A stretch of DNA of 64,000 bases, taken from the NCBI RefSeq assembly GCF_041929205.1, contig NZ_JBHFNT010000202.1; one strand, written 5' to 3'. The notes beneath the pieces are model-generated. The model was not told the DNA's origin. It was given only the letters and a program-made list of their open reading frames with translations, and searched no databases. Source of the stretch: Floridanema evergladense (lineage in GTDB: Bacteria; Cyanobacteriota; Cyanobacteriia; Cyanobacteriales; Aerosakkonemataceae). Both the position numbers and the translations under genes were made by a program. This document shows positions 34,837-44,223 of the stretch, piece by piece (position 1 is the stretch's first letter; each line of letters opens with the position of its first letter).

Positions 34837-36474
34837 CTACCAAATCCCACCACGTTTCCCAGTGGGACGGACTGTCATCCAGTTAGTTTTCGCCATAGCT
34901 AACTGTTCTTCTGTAATTCTGGCACCTGTGAGGTTAGCACCACAAAGATTTGCCCCTCGCAAATTGGCATTCATCAAATGGGCATCACGCAAATCTGCTC
35001 CACGCAAATCTGCTCCTTCTAAATCAGCATAACTGAGATAAGCCTTACTTAAGTTAGCATCTCGCAGAATGGCTTGATTTAAACTGGCTCTGCCAAAATT
35101 GGCACGAAATAAATTTGCGCCTTGAAGATTGGTACGATTTAACCTAGCTTGATGGAAAATAGCTTCTGATAAATCAACTTTTTGTAAATTAAGTAAACTG
35201 AGATTTTGTTGAGCAAAATCTCTTCTGCCTTTACTGTAAGAAGTTTGGACTTCTTGCGCGTCTAATTTGCGCTTAATATTTTTACCTTTACTTCCAGTAA
35301 AATTATCACTGCTAGGTACATTGCTACCATTTCTGTTGGTGTTACCTCGATAGCCACTAATTCCTGAATGGACATCTGTTCCTTCTAGCCTAGTGCGTCT
35401 GGCACGAATTGCCATTGCTGCTCTCGATACAGAATTGGAAGATACCGATCCTTTAAAAGCACCTGCTCCAGAATTTAAGGAGTTAGGGCCAAACTTACTA
35501 GCTGAGGAAGGAGAAGGTCCTGATGGGGGGCCAGCGATCATGCCTTGGGCTAAACTATCAAGGTATGGTTCTAGGTCTAAGGCTCTCAGGACATCGTTGG
35601 CGCATTGGAAGCGATCGCGCACCGATACTTCTAACATTTTCCGTAGCACATTAGCAAAATGGTCGCTCAAATTGTTGACCATGCGGACGTGCTTTTCCCA
35701 GAGCATTTCCCCAGTTGAGGGATTATAATCTAAATCTTTGGGAGATTTGCCACTTAGTAAATAAATACAAGTGACACCTAAAGCATAAATATCACTGGCA
35801 TAAACTGGGCGCATCGCCATTTGTTCTGGGGGGGCGAACCCAGGCGTACCAATAGCATAAGCTGTTAAAGCTGTTTGGTCTGAACTATTCGTCGCTGCTT
35901 GGTTGACTTGGTTTTTCACTGCCCCGAAGTCAATTAAAACTAGCTTACGGTCTTGGTTGCGCCGAATTATGTTTGCCGGTTTAATATCTCGGTGAATTAC
36001 CTTTTGACCGTGAATATACTGTAGTACTGGCAGGATCTCGCTCAAGAATTGTTTGACACCTTCTTCGCTGAAGGGGCCATTTTGTTTCACTTCTCTTTGT
36101 AAAGTATCCCCAGATACATATTCCTGCACCAAGTAAAATTGCTGATGGTCTTCAAAGTAGGCTAGTAACAGTGGAATTTGGGGGTGATTGCCAATCTTAC
36201 CCAATGTTTCCGCCTCTCGGACAAATAACTCTTGGGCCATTTTAAAAACGTGAGGTGCGGTAGCCGTTGGACGTAGTTGCTTAATTACGCAACAGGGTTC
36301 TCCCGGCAGTAATTGGTCTTTAGCTAAAAATGTAGCTCCGAAGCCACCCTGACCCAGTGGTTTGACCACACGATATTTATTTTGCAGCATGAGTTGTGAA
36401 CCACAAGCTTGGCAGATTTCTTCGTGGTCTAGGTTTTCTGGATTAGGACAGGCTGGATTTAAGCAATAGCTCAT
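34837..36474 (-). CDS. Ser/Thr kinase with Cys motif and pentapeptide repeats (SpkB-like)
   Basis: In this 545-residue protein, the N-terminal zinc-ribbon-like Cys motif has Cys4, Cys9, Cys21 and Cys24. The Hanks kinase domain spans about 34-310: GQGGFG, Lys65 (CVIKQL), HRDIKPANI with Asp163, DFG at 182-184 and GTPGFAPPEQ. A Ser/Gly-rich linker follows, then pentapeptide repeats (A-D/N-L-X-X type, about 425-530) forming a beta-helix. This layout matches Synechocystis SpkB, which has been linked to oxidative stress. No membrane helix is visible. It is divergent from pheT across a 708-bp gap. Confidence 0.9.
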   Translation of the reverse strand: MSYCLNPACPNPENLDHEEICQACGSQLMLQNKYRVVKPLGQGGFGATFLAKDQLLPGEPCCVIKQLRPTATAPHVFKMAQELFVREAETLGKIGNHPQIPLLLAYFEDHQQFYLVQEYVSGDTLQREVKQNGPFSEEGVKQFLSEILPVLQYIHGQKVIHRDIKPANIIRRNQDRKLVLIDFGAVKNQVNQAATNSSDQTALTAYAIGTPGFAPPEQMAMRPVYASDIYALGVTCIYLLSGKSPKDLDYNPSTGEMLWEKHVRMVNNLSDHFANVLRKMLEVSVRDRFQCANDVLRALDLEPYLDSLAQGMIAGPPSGPSPSSASKFGPNSLNSGAGAFKGSVSSNSVSRAAMAIRARRTRLEGTDVHSGISGYRGNTNRNGSNVPSSDNFTGSKGKNIKRKLDAQEVQTSYSKGRRDFAQQNLSLLNLQKVDLSEAIFHQARLNRTNLQGANLFRANFGRASLNQAILRDANLSKAYLSYADLEGADLRGADLRDAHLMNANLRGANLCGANLTGARITEEQLAMAKTNWMTVRPTGKRGGIW

Positions 36475-37182
36475 TGAGCGTCACTCGCAAAGAGGATCAT
36501 TTCGGTATTCTTTGAGCGCCCTATTTTTATTATCCGGGCTAAAACCAACAATTACAGTAGTATGTAACCAATAGATCAATTAAAGAGTTGATTAAGCAAC
36601 CTCTAAATTTTTGCACTCTTGTTGAATTGTTCTACATTCACCCCCATTTAAATTACAAAAAATTTAACCTACCTATAGTTAGATTACCCGTTGTCAGTGG
36701 GAAACTAACAAATAAATTTAGTTAATGAATCGATGAATAAAGCTAAAAATGATACTTTCATCTTAACTAACATGAACGATTCTTAAGCAGAGCGTTCAAT
36801 CTGAGCTTGTCACATACTTAAATAGTATCATGTTGGCAAAGAGTGAGTAAATCCGCGATCGTGCTAACAATGAGTATGACTTTTGGTAATTCGCGATTTA
36901 ATTACGTAATCTTACCTAAATTTTTGTCTGGGCAGGAAGTAGGGACAATTGATGAATTGTCCCCACTGTTCATGATTTAAACCTTTGGTTGAAACCGCAG
37001 GGTAGGTGAATCTTGGGACAAGGGGACTAGGGGAAATGAATTAACTAGTTGTAGGGACAATGATAAATTTCCCCGACAACACAAAACTGTTCCTGTTCCC
37101 TTTCTGGCAGTAGTAAAAAAACCGGGATTGTTGATACTTTAGGTAAAATAGAGAGTCTGACAACAGTAAAGGCATTTTAGCG
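36475..37182. other. Long intergenic region between kinase gene and pheT
   Basis: This 708-bp AT-rich gap between divergent genes has no credible coding frame. It has a weak imperfect stem around 36720-36770 (GATGAA/TTCATC with AGTTAA/TTAACT) and the palindrome at 36942-36963. A TAAAAT -10-like box lies at about 37144, 40 bp before pheT. An undetected small RNA is possible but unsupported. Confidence 0.45.
36942..36963. repeat. GGGACAATT palindrome
   Basis: Arms GGGACAATT and AATTGTCCC are perfect over 9 bp around GATG. It is an intergenic hairpin of a type common in cyanobacteria; no T-run follows. Confidence 0.6.
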
Positions 37183-39624
37183 ATGCGGATCTCTCTGAAC
37201 TGGTTGCGGGAACTGGTAAATTTCACCATCACCCCGGAAGAATTAGCCCACAAGCTGACTATGGCTGGGTTTGAAGTAGAAGACATTGAAGACCGTCGCA
37301 CTTGGGCTGATGGTGTGGTAGTGGGTAAGGTGCTGAGTTGTCAACCCCACCCTAACGCCGATAAGCTGAGAGTTTGCGAGGTGGATATTGGCTCAGGCAC
37401 TCCTTTAAATATTGTCTGTGGTGCGGCTAATGTCAAGGCAGATCTCTTTGTGCCAGTGGCGACTATTGGCACATATTTACCGAAGGTTGATTTGAAATTA
37501 CGATCGACTAAACTGCGTGGAGTGCGATCGGAAGGGATGATTTGCTCTTTGGCAGAATTGGGTCTAGAAAAGGAGTCATCGGGAATTCACAGTTTTGACC
37601 CAGAAAATATCGAATTAGGCAGCGATGTTCGCCCACTTTTAGGTTTAGATGATGTGATTCTCGACTTGACAGCAACGGCTAATCGTGCTGATGCTTTAAG
37701 TATGATTGGAATTGCGCGAGAAGTGGCAGCTTTAACTGGGGCAACTTTGAAATTACCAGAAGTTCCTGAAGTAAAAATTCCTGGGGGAAACAAAGAGGTT
37801 TTAAGTTTAAAGATTGAAGAAACTCAAGCTTGTCCTGCTTATATTGGCACGGTAATTGAAAATATCAAAATTAATTCTTCTCCTGTTTGGTTACAACAAA
37901 GATTGCAAGGGGCGGGAATTAGACCAATTAATAATGTGGTAGATATTACCAATTATGTGCTTTTAGAATGGGGACAACCTCTACACGCTTTCGATCGCCA
38001 AAGTTTACTCTCTGTCACGGGCAAAGATTCTCTAACTATTGGGGTTCGTTTGGCTAAAACTGGCGAATCTTTGCAAACATTAGACGGACAAACTCGCAAT
38101 TTACAACCTCCAGTTTTGTTAATTACTGCTAACGATCGACCAGTTGCTTTAGCTGGGGTGATGGGTGGTGAAGAAACGGAAGTTTCCGATCGCACCCAAA
38201 GTATAATGTTAGAAGCGGCATTATTCGATCCGACAGCAATTCGTCGATCGGCACGCAGTTTGGGAATCAGAACTGAGGCTTCTGGACGTTATGAAAGAGG
38301 CGTGAATCAGGCGGAATTAGAGTTAGCTTGTCGGCGGGCGATCGCCTTAATTTCTGAGTTAGCTGGCGGAACTCCAGTCACGCAAGAAATAGCCGATAAT
38401 CGTCCGAATCAATCTGCTTGGACTAGATCGATCGAACTTCGTCTAGATAGAGTCAATCAAATTTTAGGGCCGATCGATTTAGGCGAAGAACTTGGCGAAT
38501 TACAAACAGAAGATATTCGTCCAATTCTCATATCTTTGGGATGCGAAATTACTCCTACTGAAGATGAAGACGTTTGGTTAGTTACAGTACCACCTTACCG
38601 CTATCGAGATTTAGAACGAGAAATCGATTTAATCGAAGAAATTGCCCGTCTTTACGGTTACGACAATTTCTATGTGGAATTACCCGAAGAAACGGAACCT
38701 GGTTATCTTTCGATCGACCAATTGTTAACTCGTAAATTGCGCGAAGCTTTACGAGGTGCGGGGTTAACCGAGTTAGTACATTACTCTTTGGGTAAACCGG
38801 AAGGAGAAGCACAAATCAAACTGCGTAACCCAATGTTTAGCGAATATTCAGCTTTACGCACCGATTTAATTTCGGGATTAATTGACAGTTTCCAATATAA
38901 TTTAGAACAAGGAAATGGCGCTTTAAATGGTTTTGAAATCGGGCGCATTTTCTGGAGTGATGAAGATGGGTTAATGGAAGCTGATTCTTTAGCGGGAATT
39001 ATCGGTGGCGATCCTACGGTAGGTCGTTGGGTAAATTCTGGAAAGGAAAAACCAATGACTTGGTATGAAGCTAAAGGTGTTCTAGAAAGCGTGTTTCAAC
39101 GGTTAGGAATTACGGTAGAATATCAACCAGATTGTCGTGATTCTCGCTTGCATCCGGGACGAACTGCTTCTTTGTGGGTACAAGGCGATCGGTTAGGAAC
39201 TTTCGGGCAACTTCATCCTCAATTACGTCAAGAACGAGGTCTTCCCGATGCAGTTTATGTGTTTGAATTAGACCTGGATGTATTACTAGAACAGATGAAT
39301 CAAGATGAAATTTTGGTTCCAGTTTTAAAACCCTATTCTAGTTATCCAGCATCCGATCGCGATATCGCTTTATTTGCCCCTACAAAAGTTTCTGTGGCAG
39401 AAATTGAACGGGTAATGGCAAAAGCCGCTGGTACTTTATTAGAATCAGTGGAATTGTTCGATCGATATCTGGGCGAAAGTGTACCCGAAGGACAACGCAG
39501 TTTAGCATTTCGGTTGATTTATCGGGCGGGCGATCGTACTCTCACAGAAGAGGATATCGAATCTGTACATCAACAAGTCCGAGAAGCTTTAACCGAAAAA
39601 TTCCAAGTCACTCTCAGAAGTTAG
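37183..39624 (+). CDS. pheT: Phenylalanyl-tRNA synthetase beta subunit
   Basis: This 813-residue protein is the larger subunit of the alpha2-beta2 enzyme that charges tRNA-Phe. Domain order: an EMAP-type tRNA-binding domain (about 40-150, CQPHPNADKLRVCEVDIG), B3/B4 editing domain (about 210-400, GEETEVSDRT), B5 domain, the catalytic-like core (LIEEIARLYGYDN), and an anticodon-binding FDX-ACB domain at the C-terminus (YPASDRDIALFAP to HQQVREALTEKFQVTLR). Start ATG 37183 gives the classical MRISLNWLRELV. pheS is not adjacent, which is common in cyanobacteria. Confidence 0.97.
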   Translation: MRISLNWLRELVNFTITPEELAHKLTMAGFEVEDIEDRRTWADGVVVGKVLSCQPHPNADKLRVCEVDIGSGTPLNIVCGAANVKADLFVPVATIGTYLPKVDLKLRSTKLRGVRSEGMICSLAELGLEKESSGIHSFDPENIELGSDVRPLLGLDDVILDLTATANRADALSMIGIAREVAALTGATLKLPEVPEVKIPGGNKEVLSLKIEETQACPAYIGTVIENIKINSSPVWLQQRLQGAGIRPINNVVDITNYVLLEWGQPLHAFDRQSLLSVTGKDSLTIGVRLAKTGESLQTLDGQTRNLQPPVLLITANDRPVALAGVMGGEETEVSDRTQSIMLEAALFDPTAIRRSARSLGIRTEASGRYERGVNQAELELACRRAIALISELAGGTPVTQEIADNRPNQSAWTRSIELRLDRVNQILGPIDLGEELGELQTEDIRPILISLGCEITPTEDEDVWLVTVPPYRYRDLEREIDLIEEIARLYGYDNFYVELPEETEPGYLSIDQLLTRKLREALRGAGLTELVHYSLGKPEGEAQIKLRNPMFSEYSALRTDLISGLIDSFQYNLEQGNGALNGFEIGRIFWSDEDGLMEADSLAGIIGGDPTVGRWVNSGKEKPMTWYEAKGVLESVFQRLGITVEYQPDCRDSRLHPGRTASLWVQGDRLGTFGQLHPQLRQERGLPDAVYVFELDLDVLLEQMNQDEILVPVLKPYSSYPASDRDIALFAPTKVSVAEIERVMAKAAGTLLESVELFDRYLGESVPEGQRSLAFRLIYRAGDRTLTEEDIESVHQQVREALTEKFQVTLRS

Positions 39625-39631
39625 TTCTTTT

Positions 39632-39666
39632 GGTAGTTGGTAGTTGGTAGTTGGTAGTTGGTAATT
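39632..39666. repeat. TAGTTGG heptamer array
   Basis: Four to five tandem TAGTTGG units lie just after the pheT stop, followed by TAATTTTT. Confidence 0.75.
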
Positions 39667-39685
39667 TTTAGAACCTCCTAAATCT

Positions 39686-39730
39686 CGTTCCCAGGTTCAA
39701 CCTGGGAACGAAAAATAGAGGCTCTGCCTC
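39686..39730 (+). repeat. REP element D
   Basis: Arms CGTTCCCAGGTT / AACCTGGGAACG (39686-39710) are perfect around one base, then GAGGC-TCT-GCCTC (39718-39730). It is the same two-hairpin design as the REPs around the RAYT gene, about 31 kb away. Confidence 0.85.
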
Positions 39731-39792
39731 AGAAGTAAAATATCTGAGTTTAACATTGCTATACTACATTTGATTTCTGGAAAATTTACATT

Positions 39793-40062
39793 ATGCCAAA
39801 ATACGTGATGTGGGGAAGTTATTGTGAGGATGTTCTGGAAAAAAGAACACCTTATCGACAAGCACATTTAGATGGTTTAGCAGCACAAAAAGAGTCGGGA
39901 GTTTTAATTACGATCGGCCCAACTAAAGATTTAACCAAAGTCTTTGGCATTTACGAAGCAGCAGACGAAACTACTGTTCGTCAGTTAGTTGAAGCCGATC
40001 CTTATTGGCAAAACGGTATTTGGACAGAATACGAAGTTAAGGAATGGATTCAGGCGATTTAA
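39793..40062 (+). CDS. YciI-family protein
   Basis: This 89-residue ferredoxin-like fold protein has PYRQAHLDGLAAQKESG (the conserved His-x-x-x-Leu region), the glycine-rich GVLITIGPT, and GIYEAADETTVRQLVEADPYW, matching the YciI/YCII family, related to muconolactone isomerases. The Asp and His often proposed as catalytic are present (DPYW, AHL). No substrate is known. It stands alone between pheT and ssb. Confidence 0.85.
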   Translation: MPKYVMWGSYCEDVLEKRTPYRQAHLDGLAAQKESGVLITIGPTKDLTKVFGIYEAADETTVRQLVEADPYWQNGIWTEYEVKEWIQAI

Positions 40063-40141
40063 TTAATTAGATAGTAGGTAGTGGGAATGAATTCCTATTA
40101 CCAATTACCCACTACCCACTACCCACTACCAAAAAAGCCGT

Positions 40142-40699
40142 TTAAAAAGGAATATCATCCACATCTGGTTGATTTACTGGTGTAGTAGGTTTTGATGTAG
40201 TTGTGGTAGTAACAGTCGGCAGAGGTTCATCATCTACATCTACTTCGGGAATAGTAGTATTTCTCGCAGGCGCAGTTGCCACAGATCTGTTACTTGTAGT
40301 TGCTACATTGCCAGAATGATAAGAATCTTGATTACTATTTGTAGCTTGGTTTCTAGCAGCTGGTGTTGCTGTTGTCGTTGCAGCAAAACTTTCACTAGCA
40401 TTTAAATAATGTACTTTTTGGGCAGTTAATTCGGCGCGTTTTTCTTTGAAACCTTCTGGTTTACGTTCAAAGGTGATCATCCCCAAACGACCTTCAATAA
40501 CTACTTGTAAACCTCGGTGACAACGTTCGTGAATTTCTGTGGCTAAGTTTCCCCATCCGATTACTTTTAAGTTAGCTGGAGGATCTTCCGGTTTGAAACC
40601 GGGAAACTGTACCAACATCTCAGCAACAGCGAGGTTATCAGGTGTATATCGCAGTTGAGGATCTTGTACGACCTCAGCCATTAAAATGCAGCTGTTCAT
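40142..40699 (-). CDS. ssb: Single-stranded DNA-binding protein
   Basis: The OB-fold covers residues about 1-105, beginning MNSCILMAEVVQDPQLRYT, with LKVIGWGNLATEI and VVIEGRLGMITFERKPEG. A long Thr/Ser/Asn-rich disordered linker follows and the tail ends VDDIPF, the acidic tip that recruits DNA repair and replication partners. At 185 residues it is longer than typical SSB because of the linker. The OB domain looks like the cyanobacterial form. ATG at 40699 is unambiguous. It is on the same strand as, and downstream of, the nucleotidyltransferase fusion. Confidence 0.9.
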   Translation of the reverse strand: MNSCILMAEVVQDPQLRYTPDNLAVAEMLVQFPGFKPEDPPANLKVIGWGNLATEIHERCHRGLQVVIEGRLGMITFERKPEGFKEKRAELTAQKVHYLNASESFAATTTATPAARNQATNSNQDSYHSGNVATTSNRSVATAPARNTTIPEVDVDDEPLPTVTTTTTSKPTTPVNQPDVDDIPF

Positions 40700-40828
40700 A
40701 AATAATTTTTGAGTGATGATTGTTTACTTTTGTCCGCATTATTCTTATTTTACAACTTTATTTTGTAATTGGTAATTAGTAATTGTTAATTCGCCCAATT
40801 TTTTACCAACTACCAATTACAAAATTAA

Positions 40829-43393
40829 CTATTGAATTGCTTGTTCTCGTTGTTCTTGCTCGACAAAGTTCTGCACTTTAGTGCGGTATTCTTTTAAGGT
40901 GCGATCGACCCAAGCCCGATCGTTACTGTTCACGAAAATATGCACTAATGGTTCGCCAGCATCGGGTAAAAGTAACACCCAGCTATCATCAGTTAAAGAG
41001 CAAATTTTCACCCCATCAATTAATTCTAAAGAATCGGCAGGATGGGTTTCTACCAAATAGCGCATTAATGCACCTTTAACTGTCCAAGGGCAACGCACGG
41101 TTTGGCTTTTATGGTAAACTGTTGGCAATTCTTCCCGAATTGCGCCGAGCGATCGCTCTTGAATTGTTAACATTTCAATCAACTTCGCAATGCAGAACAT
41201 CGCATCAAATCCCGGATGCAACTGTGGGAAAATAAATCCCATTTCTGCCGAACCACCTAACACTACATGAGCATTAGTTTGACAAGCTTCCATTAACGCA
41301 CTCGGATTAGCTTTAGTCCGAATTACTTTGCCATCATGTCTGCGGGCAATTAATTCCACCGCACTCGAAGTATCAACCGGAACTACTACCGTTCCTCTCG
41401 GATTAGCTGTCAAAATCATGTCTACCATTAAGGCGGTTAGCATTTCCCCGCGAATTGGTGCCCCAGTTTCATCAACTAAAATTAACTGTTCCCCGTTGCC
41501 AGATACTTGAACTCCAAAATTGGCTTTTAATGCTTCTACCACATGACCAAGTTGATGCAATAAAGCCTCTCTTTCCACTGCGGAAACAGCTGTTTGATTC
41601 AAGGAAGCATTTAATACTACTGCATCGCAACCAAACTTAGCTAATAATTGTGGCAAAACTGCCCCAGAAACCGCATAAACATAGTCAATTACTACTTTAG
41701 AATTGCTATGACGAATTGCTTGAGTTGTCAGGTGTTTTTCAAAACTAGTGCTGTAAATATCCATCACCTGACTTGGATAAGCCATATTGCCAATTTCATC
41801 AATTTGGGCACGACGTAAATCTTCCTTAAAATAAGCTCCTTCAATTTTCTTTTCTTGGGATTTGGAAATGTTAATTCCTTTCAAATCTAAGAACTCAATC
41901 AAAATATGATCGGGCCGTTCGGGATGGATTCTAATATGAACTCCGCCGACGACTGGCAAGGTAGAAATTACGGTGCGAGTAATGGGAATCGCTGTTGCTT
42001 CTAAGTTTTGTACGTGAACTCCCACTGACATTAAACCCGCAATAAAGGAACGAGAAACCATGCGGGAAATGCTGCGTTGATCGCGGGAAACGGCTACTTG
42101 TGCCCCAGGTTTTAAGGTGGAACCGTAAGCTGCACCTATTTTGACGGCAAATTCTGGCGTAATATCAATATTTGCTAATCCTGAAACGCCTCTTTGAGCA
42201 AATAAATTCCGGGTGGCTCTTTGTCCCCAAATTAAGTTAATGTTCAAGGTAGCGCCGGATTCAATTTGTTTGCTGGGCCAAACCCGAACACCTGGATTAA
42301 CTAAGCTTTCTTCTCCGACGGTGGACAGGGAACCGACGACTGCACCTTCTAGAACTTGGGCGCGTCGATCGACTCTTGTCCCTCTGGCAAGTACGCAAGC
42401 ACTCAGTTGCGCTTCATCTCCAACTATCGCCCCATTCCAAATTATTGGGCGTTTTAAGTTGGCTTCTGCACCAATGGTTACTTTGTCGCCAATGACAGTT
42501 CCGGCTTCTATTTGTACTCTCGGTCCGATGCGGCTATTGTCTCCGATTAAAACTGGTGCTTCAATTTCAGCCGTAGGGTCAATGTAGGTATTTTGCCCGA
42601 TCCAAATTCCTGATTCTCCGATGTATGACGGTCGTGTTAGCGTGGCAGAACCGTATCGTTCTCCGTAAGCTATATCTAATTTAACTTTGCCGCATAATCC
42701 ATCATATTGGGCTTCTCGATAAGCATCTAAGTGACCGACATCGCACCAGTAACCTTCGGCAATATAGCCATACATTGGTATGCCTTTATCTAACAACAAA
42801 GGAAATAAATCTTTGGAAAAGTCGCTTTCTTGGTTAGCTGGTAAAAAGTCTAAAACTTCTGGTTCTAGAATGTAAATACCTGTGTTAACTGTATCGGAAA
42901 AAATCTCGCTGGTAGAGGGTTTTTCTAAAAATCGTTTGATATGTCCTTCTTCGTCGGTAATTACTACTCCAAATTCGATCGGATTCGGCACGCGAGTGAG
43001 GATTATAGTAGCTTTTGATTGATTCCTTTTATGATAGTGAATGGCGGCGCTTAAGTCAAAGTCGGTAATACAATCACCGCTAATTACTAAAAATGTTTTA
43101 TCCAAAAGTTCGGCAATATTTTTGACACATCCTGCCGTTCCTAAAGGCTGGTCTTCCTCCACAGCGTAGGTCATTTGTACGCCAAAATCACTGCCGTCAT
43201 GAAAGTAATCGCGAATTACATCTGGTAAGTAATGTAAGGTAGCGATTACTTCGGTAATTCGATGTCTTTTTAATAAGTTGATTATATGTTCTGCGATCGG
43301 TCTATTTAGTATAGGAACCATTGGTTTGGGAAGATCGCAGGTTAGCGGTCTTAATCTTGTTCCCGATCCGCCAGCCATCAGCACTGCCCGCAT
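40829..43393 (-). CDS. Sugar nucleotidyltransferase fused to a degenerate phosphomannomutase domain
   Basis: In this 854-residue fusion, residues 1-235 are a nucleotidyltransferase (MAGGSGTRLRPLT, PKPMVPILN, ISGDCITDFD), normally making GDP-mannose or another NDP-sugar. Residues about 250-370 are left-handed beta-helix hexapeptide repeats. The rest aligns in order with a phosphomannomutase/phosphoglucomutase, but TASHNP, DGDADR and GEXSGH loops are replaced (RIHPERPDH, LVDETGAP, GGSAEMGFI). The mutase half therefore looks catalytically dead and possibly regulatory. This fusion architecture recurs in cyanobacteria. It is a plausible supplier of GDP-mannose to the gmd-like enzyme. Confidence 0.88.
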   Translation of the reverse strand: MRAVLMAGGSGTRLRPLTCDLPKPMVPILNRPIAEHIINLLKRHRITEVIATLHYLPDVIRDYFHDGSDFGVQMTYAVEEDQPLGTAGCVKNIAELLDKTFLVISGDCITDFDLSAAIHYHKRNQSKATIILTRVPNPIEFGVVITDEEGHIKRFLEKPSTSEIFSDTVNTGIYILEPEVLDFLPANQESDFSKDLFPLLLDKGIPMYGYIAEGYWCDVGHLDAYREAQYDGLCGKVKLDIAYGERYGSATLTRPSYIGESGIWIGQNTYIDPTAEIEAPVLIGDNSRIGPRVQIEAGTVIGDKVTIGAEANLKRPIIWNGAIVGDEAQLSACVLARGTRVDRRAQVLEGAVVGSLSTVGEESLVNPGVRVWPSKQIESGATLNINLIWGQRATRNLFAQRGVSGLANIDITPEFAVKIGAAYGSTLKPGAQVAVSRDQRSISRMVSRSFIAGLMSVGVHVQNLEATAIPITRTVISTLPVVGGVHIRIHPERPDHILIEFLDLKGINISKSQEKKIEGAYFKEDLRRAQIDEIGNMAYPSQVMDIYSTSFEKHLTTQAIRHSNSKVVIDYVYAVSGAVLPQLLAKFGCDAVVLNASLNQTAVSAVEREALLHQLGHVVEALKANFGVQVSGNGEQLILVDETGAPIRGEMLTALMVDMILTANPRGTVVVPVDTSSAVELIARRHDGKVIRTKANPSALMEACQTNAHVVLGGSAEMGFIFPQLHPGFDAMFCIAKLIEMLTIQERSLGAIREELPTVYHKSQTVRCPWTVKGALMRYLVETHPADSLELIDGVKICSLTDDSWVLLLPDAGEPLVHIFVNSNDRAWVDRTLKEYRTKVQNFVEQEQREQAIQ

Positions 43394-44020
43394 AAGTCCT
43401 CCTATTTTATCTTCTTAATTACTGTTTAGATTAGGGCGGGCTTAGTGATAGTTAGGTTTCCCAATCAAAGTTTGATTCACTTTGCCCCTGATATTTTGTT
43501 TCAAATCTTACGGTTAGGTCAGTAATTACATCATACTATTAGACAAGTTTAACTAATTTTTTCACTCTTGGTTTAACTGCGATCGAGTCTTTTTGCTCAT
43601 TTGTAACAAATTAATAAAATCACCTCTCTGTTTAGTTAGCTTGTCCCGACCTAATTTTGGGCAGGTAGCTTTTTATAATCTTGCCGCAGGAATATTATTA
43701 ACTTTAGCTGAGATGTTCAGCTTGGTTGTGAGTTTTGAACTAACAAAACTTAGCTAAAGCAATTCTAAGTTTAGTTAGGATCGTAATCTTTATTATGTAA
43801 CTGCTTGCCGGACAGACAGTTTTTGTTAAACATTTTTTAGCAAATTAGTTAATTTGCCAGAACGATCGTTAAAGCTGATTTAATCAGCTAAATTATATTT
43901 CATGATTTGGCTCTAATTAGATCGAGGTCGTCAGCCAATTATCCAATCTGTTATTCTGGGTAAAGAACGCTACTTTCAGAGGCAGAAATTAAGATATAAG
44001 TAGGGTCGTTAGGAGATTTT
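43394..44020. other. Long intergenic region between divergent genes
   Basis: This 627-bp AT-rich gap has no convincing coding frame. A perfect palindrome AGCTGATT-T-AATCAGCT lies at 43873-43889 and AACGATCGTT at 43861-43870; they are operator-like but unassigned. AGGAG (44011-44015) provides the ribosome site for the next gene. Confidence 0.45.
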
Positions 44021-44209
44021 ATGGGTAATTTAATTCTTTTAGTATTGGCAGTGGTTTACGTGGGAGGCGTTTGGAAGTTTTGGACTGGTTTTGAGAGGAC
44101 AAACTTCCAACGCAGTTTGCCGACTCGCATCTCTTTAGCCTTATTGTGGCCTGTGTTATTGGTGAATAAGTCTTTTCGCCGCAATTTTACGAAAGCCCTT
44201 AAAGGTTAA
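44021..44209 (+). CDS. Small membrane protein (62 aa)
   Basis: This 62-residue protein has an N-terminal membrane helix (LILLVLAVVYVGGVWKFW) and a second, shorter hydrophobic segment (ISLALLWPVLLV), with a basic C-terminus (RRNFTKALKG). A good GGAG ribosome site precedes ATG 44021. It ends 14 bp before cobK on the same strand. No family recognised; likely conserved in cyanobacteria. Confidence 0.7.
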   Translation: MGNLILLVLAVVYVGGVWKFWTGFERTNFQRSLPTRISLALLWPVLLVNKSFRRNFTKALKG

Positions 44210-44223
44210 CAGAGAGTCAGCTG

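Noticed and set aside
42213..42587. Frame on the plus strand inside the nucleotidyltransferase fusion
   Set aside because: Antisense shadow of the hexapeptide-repeat region; composition is Pro/Thr/Ala-rich without motifs.
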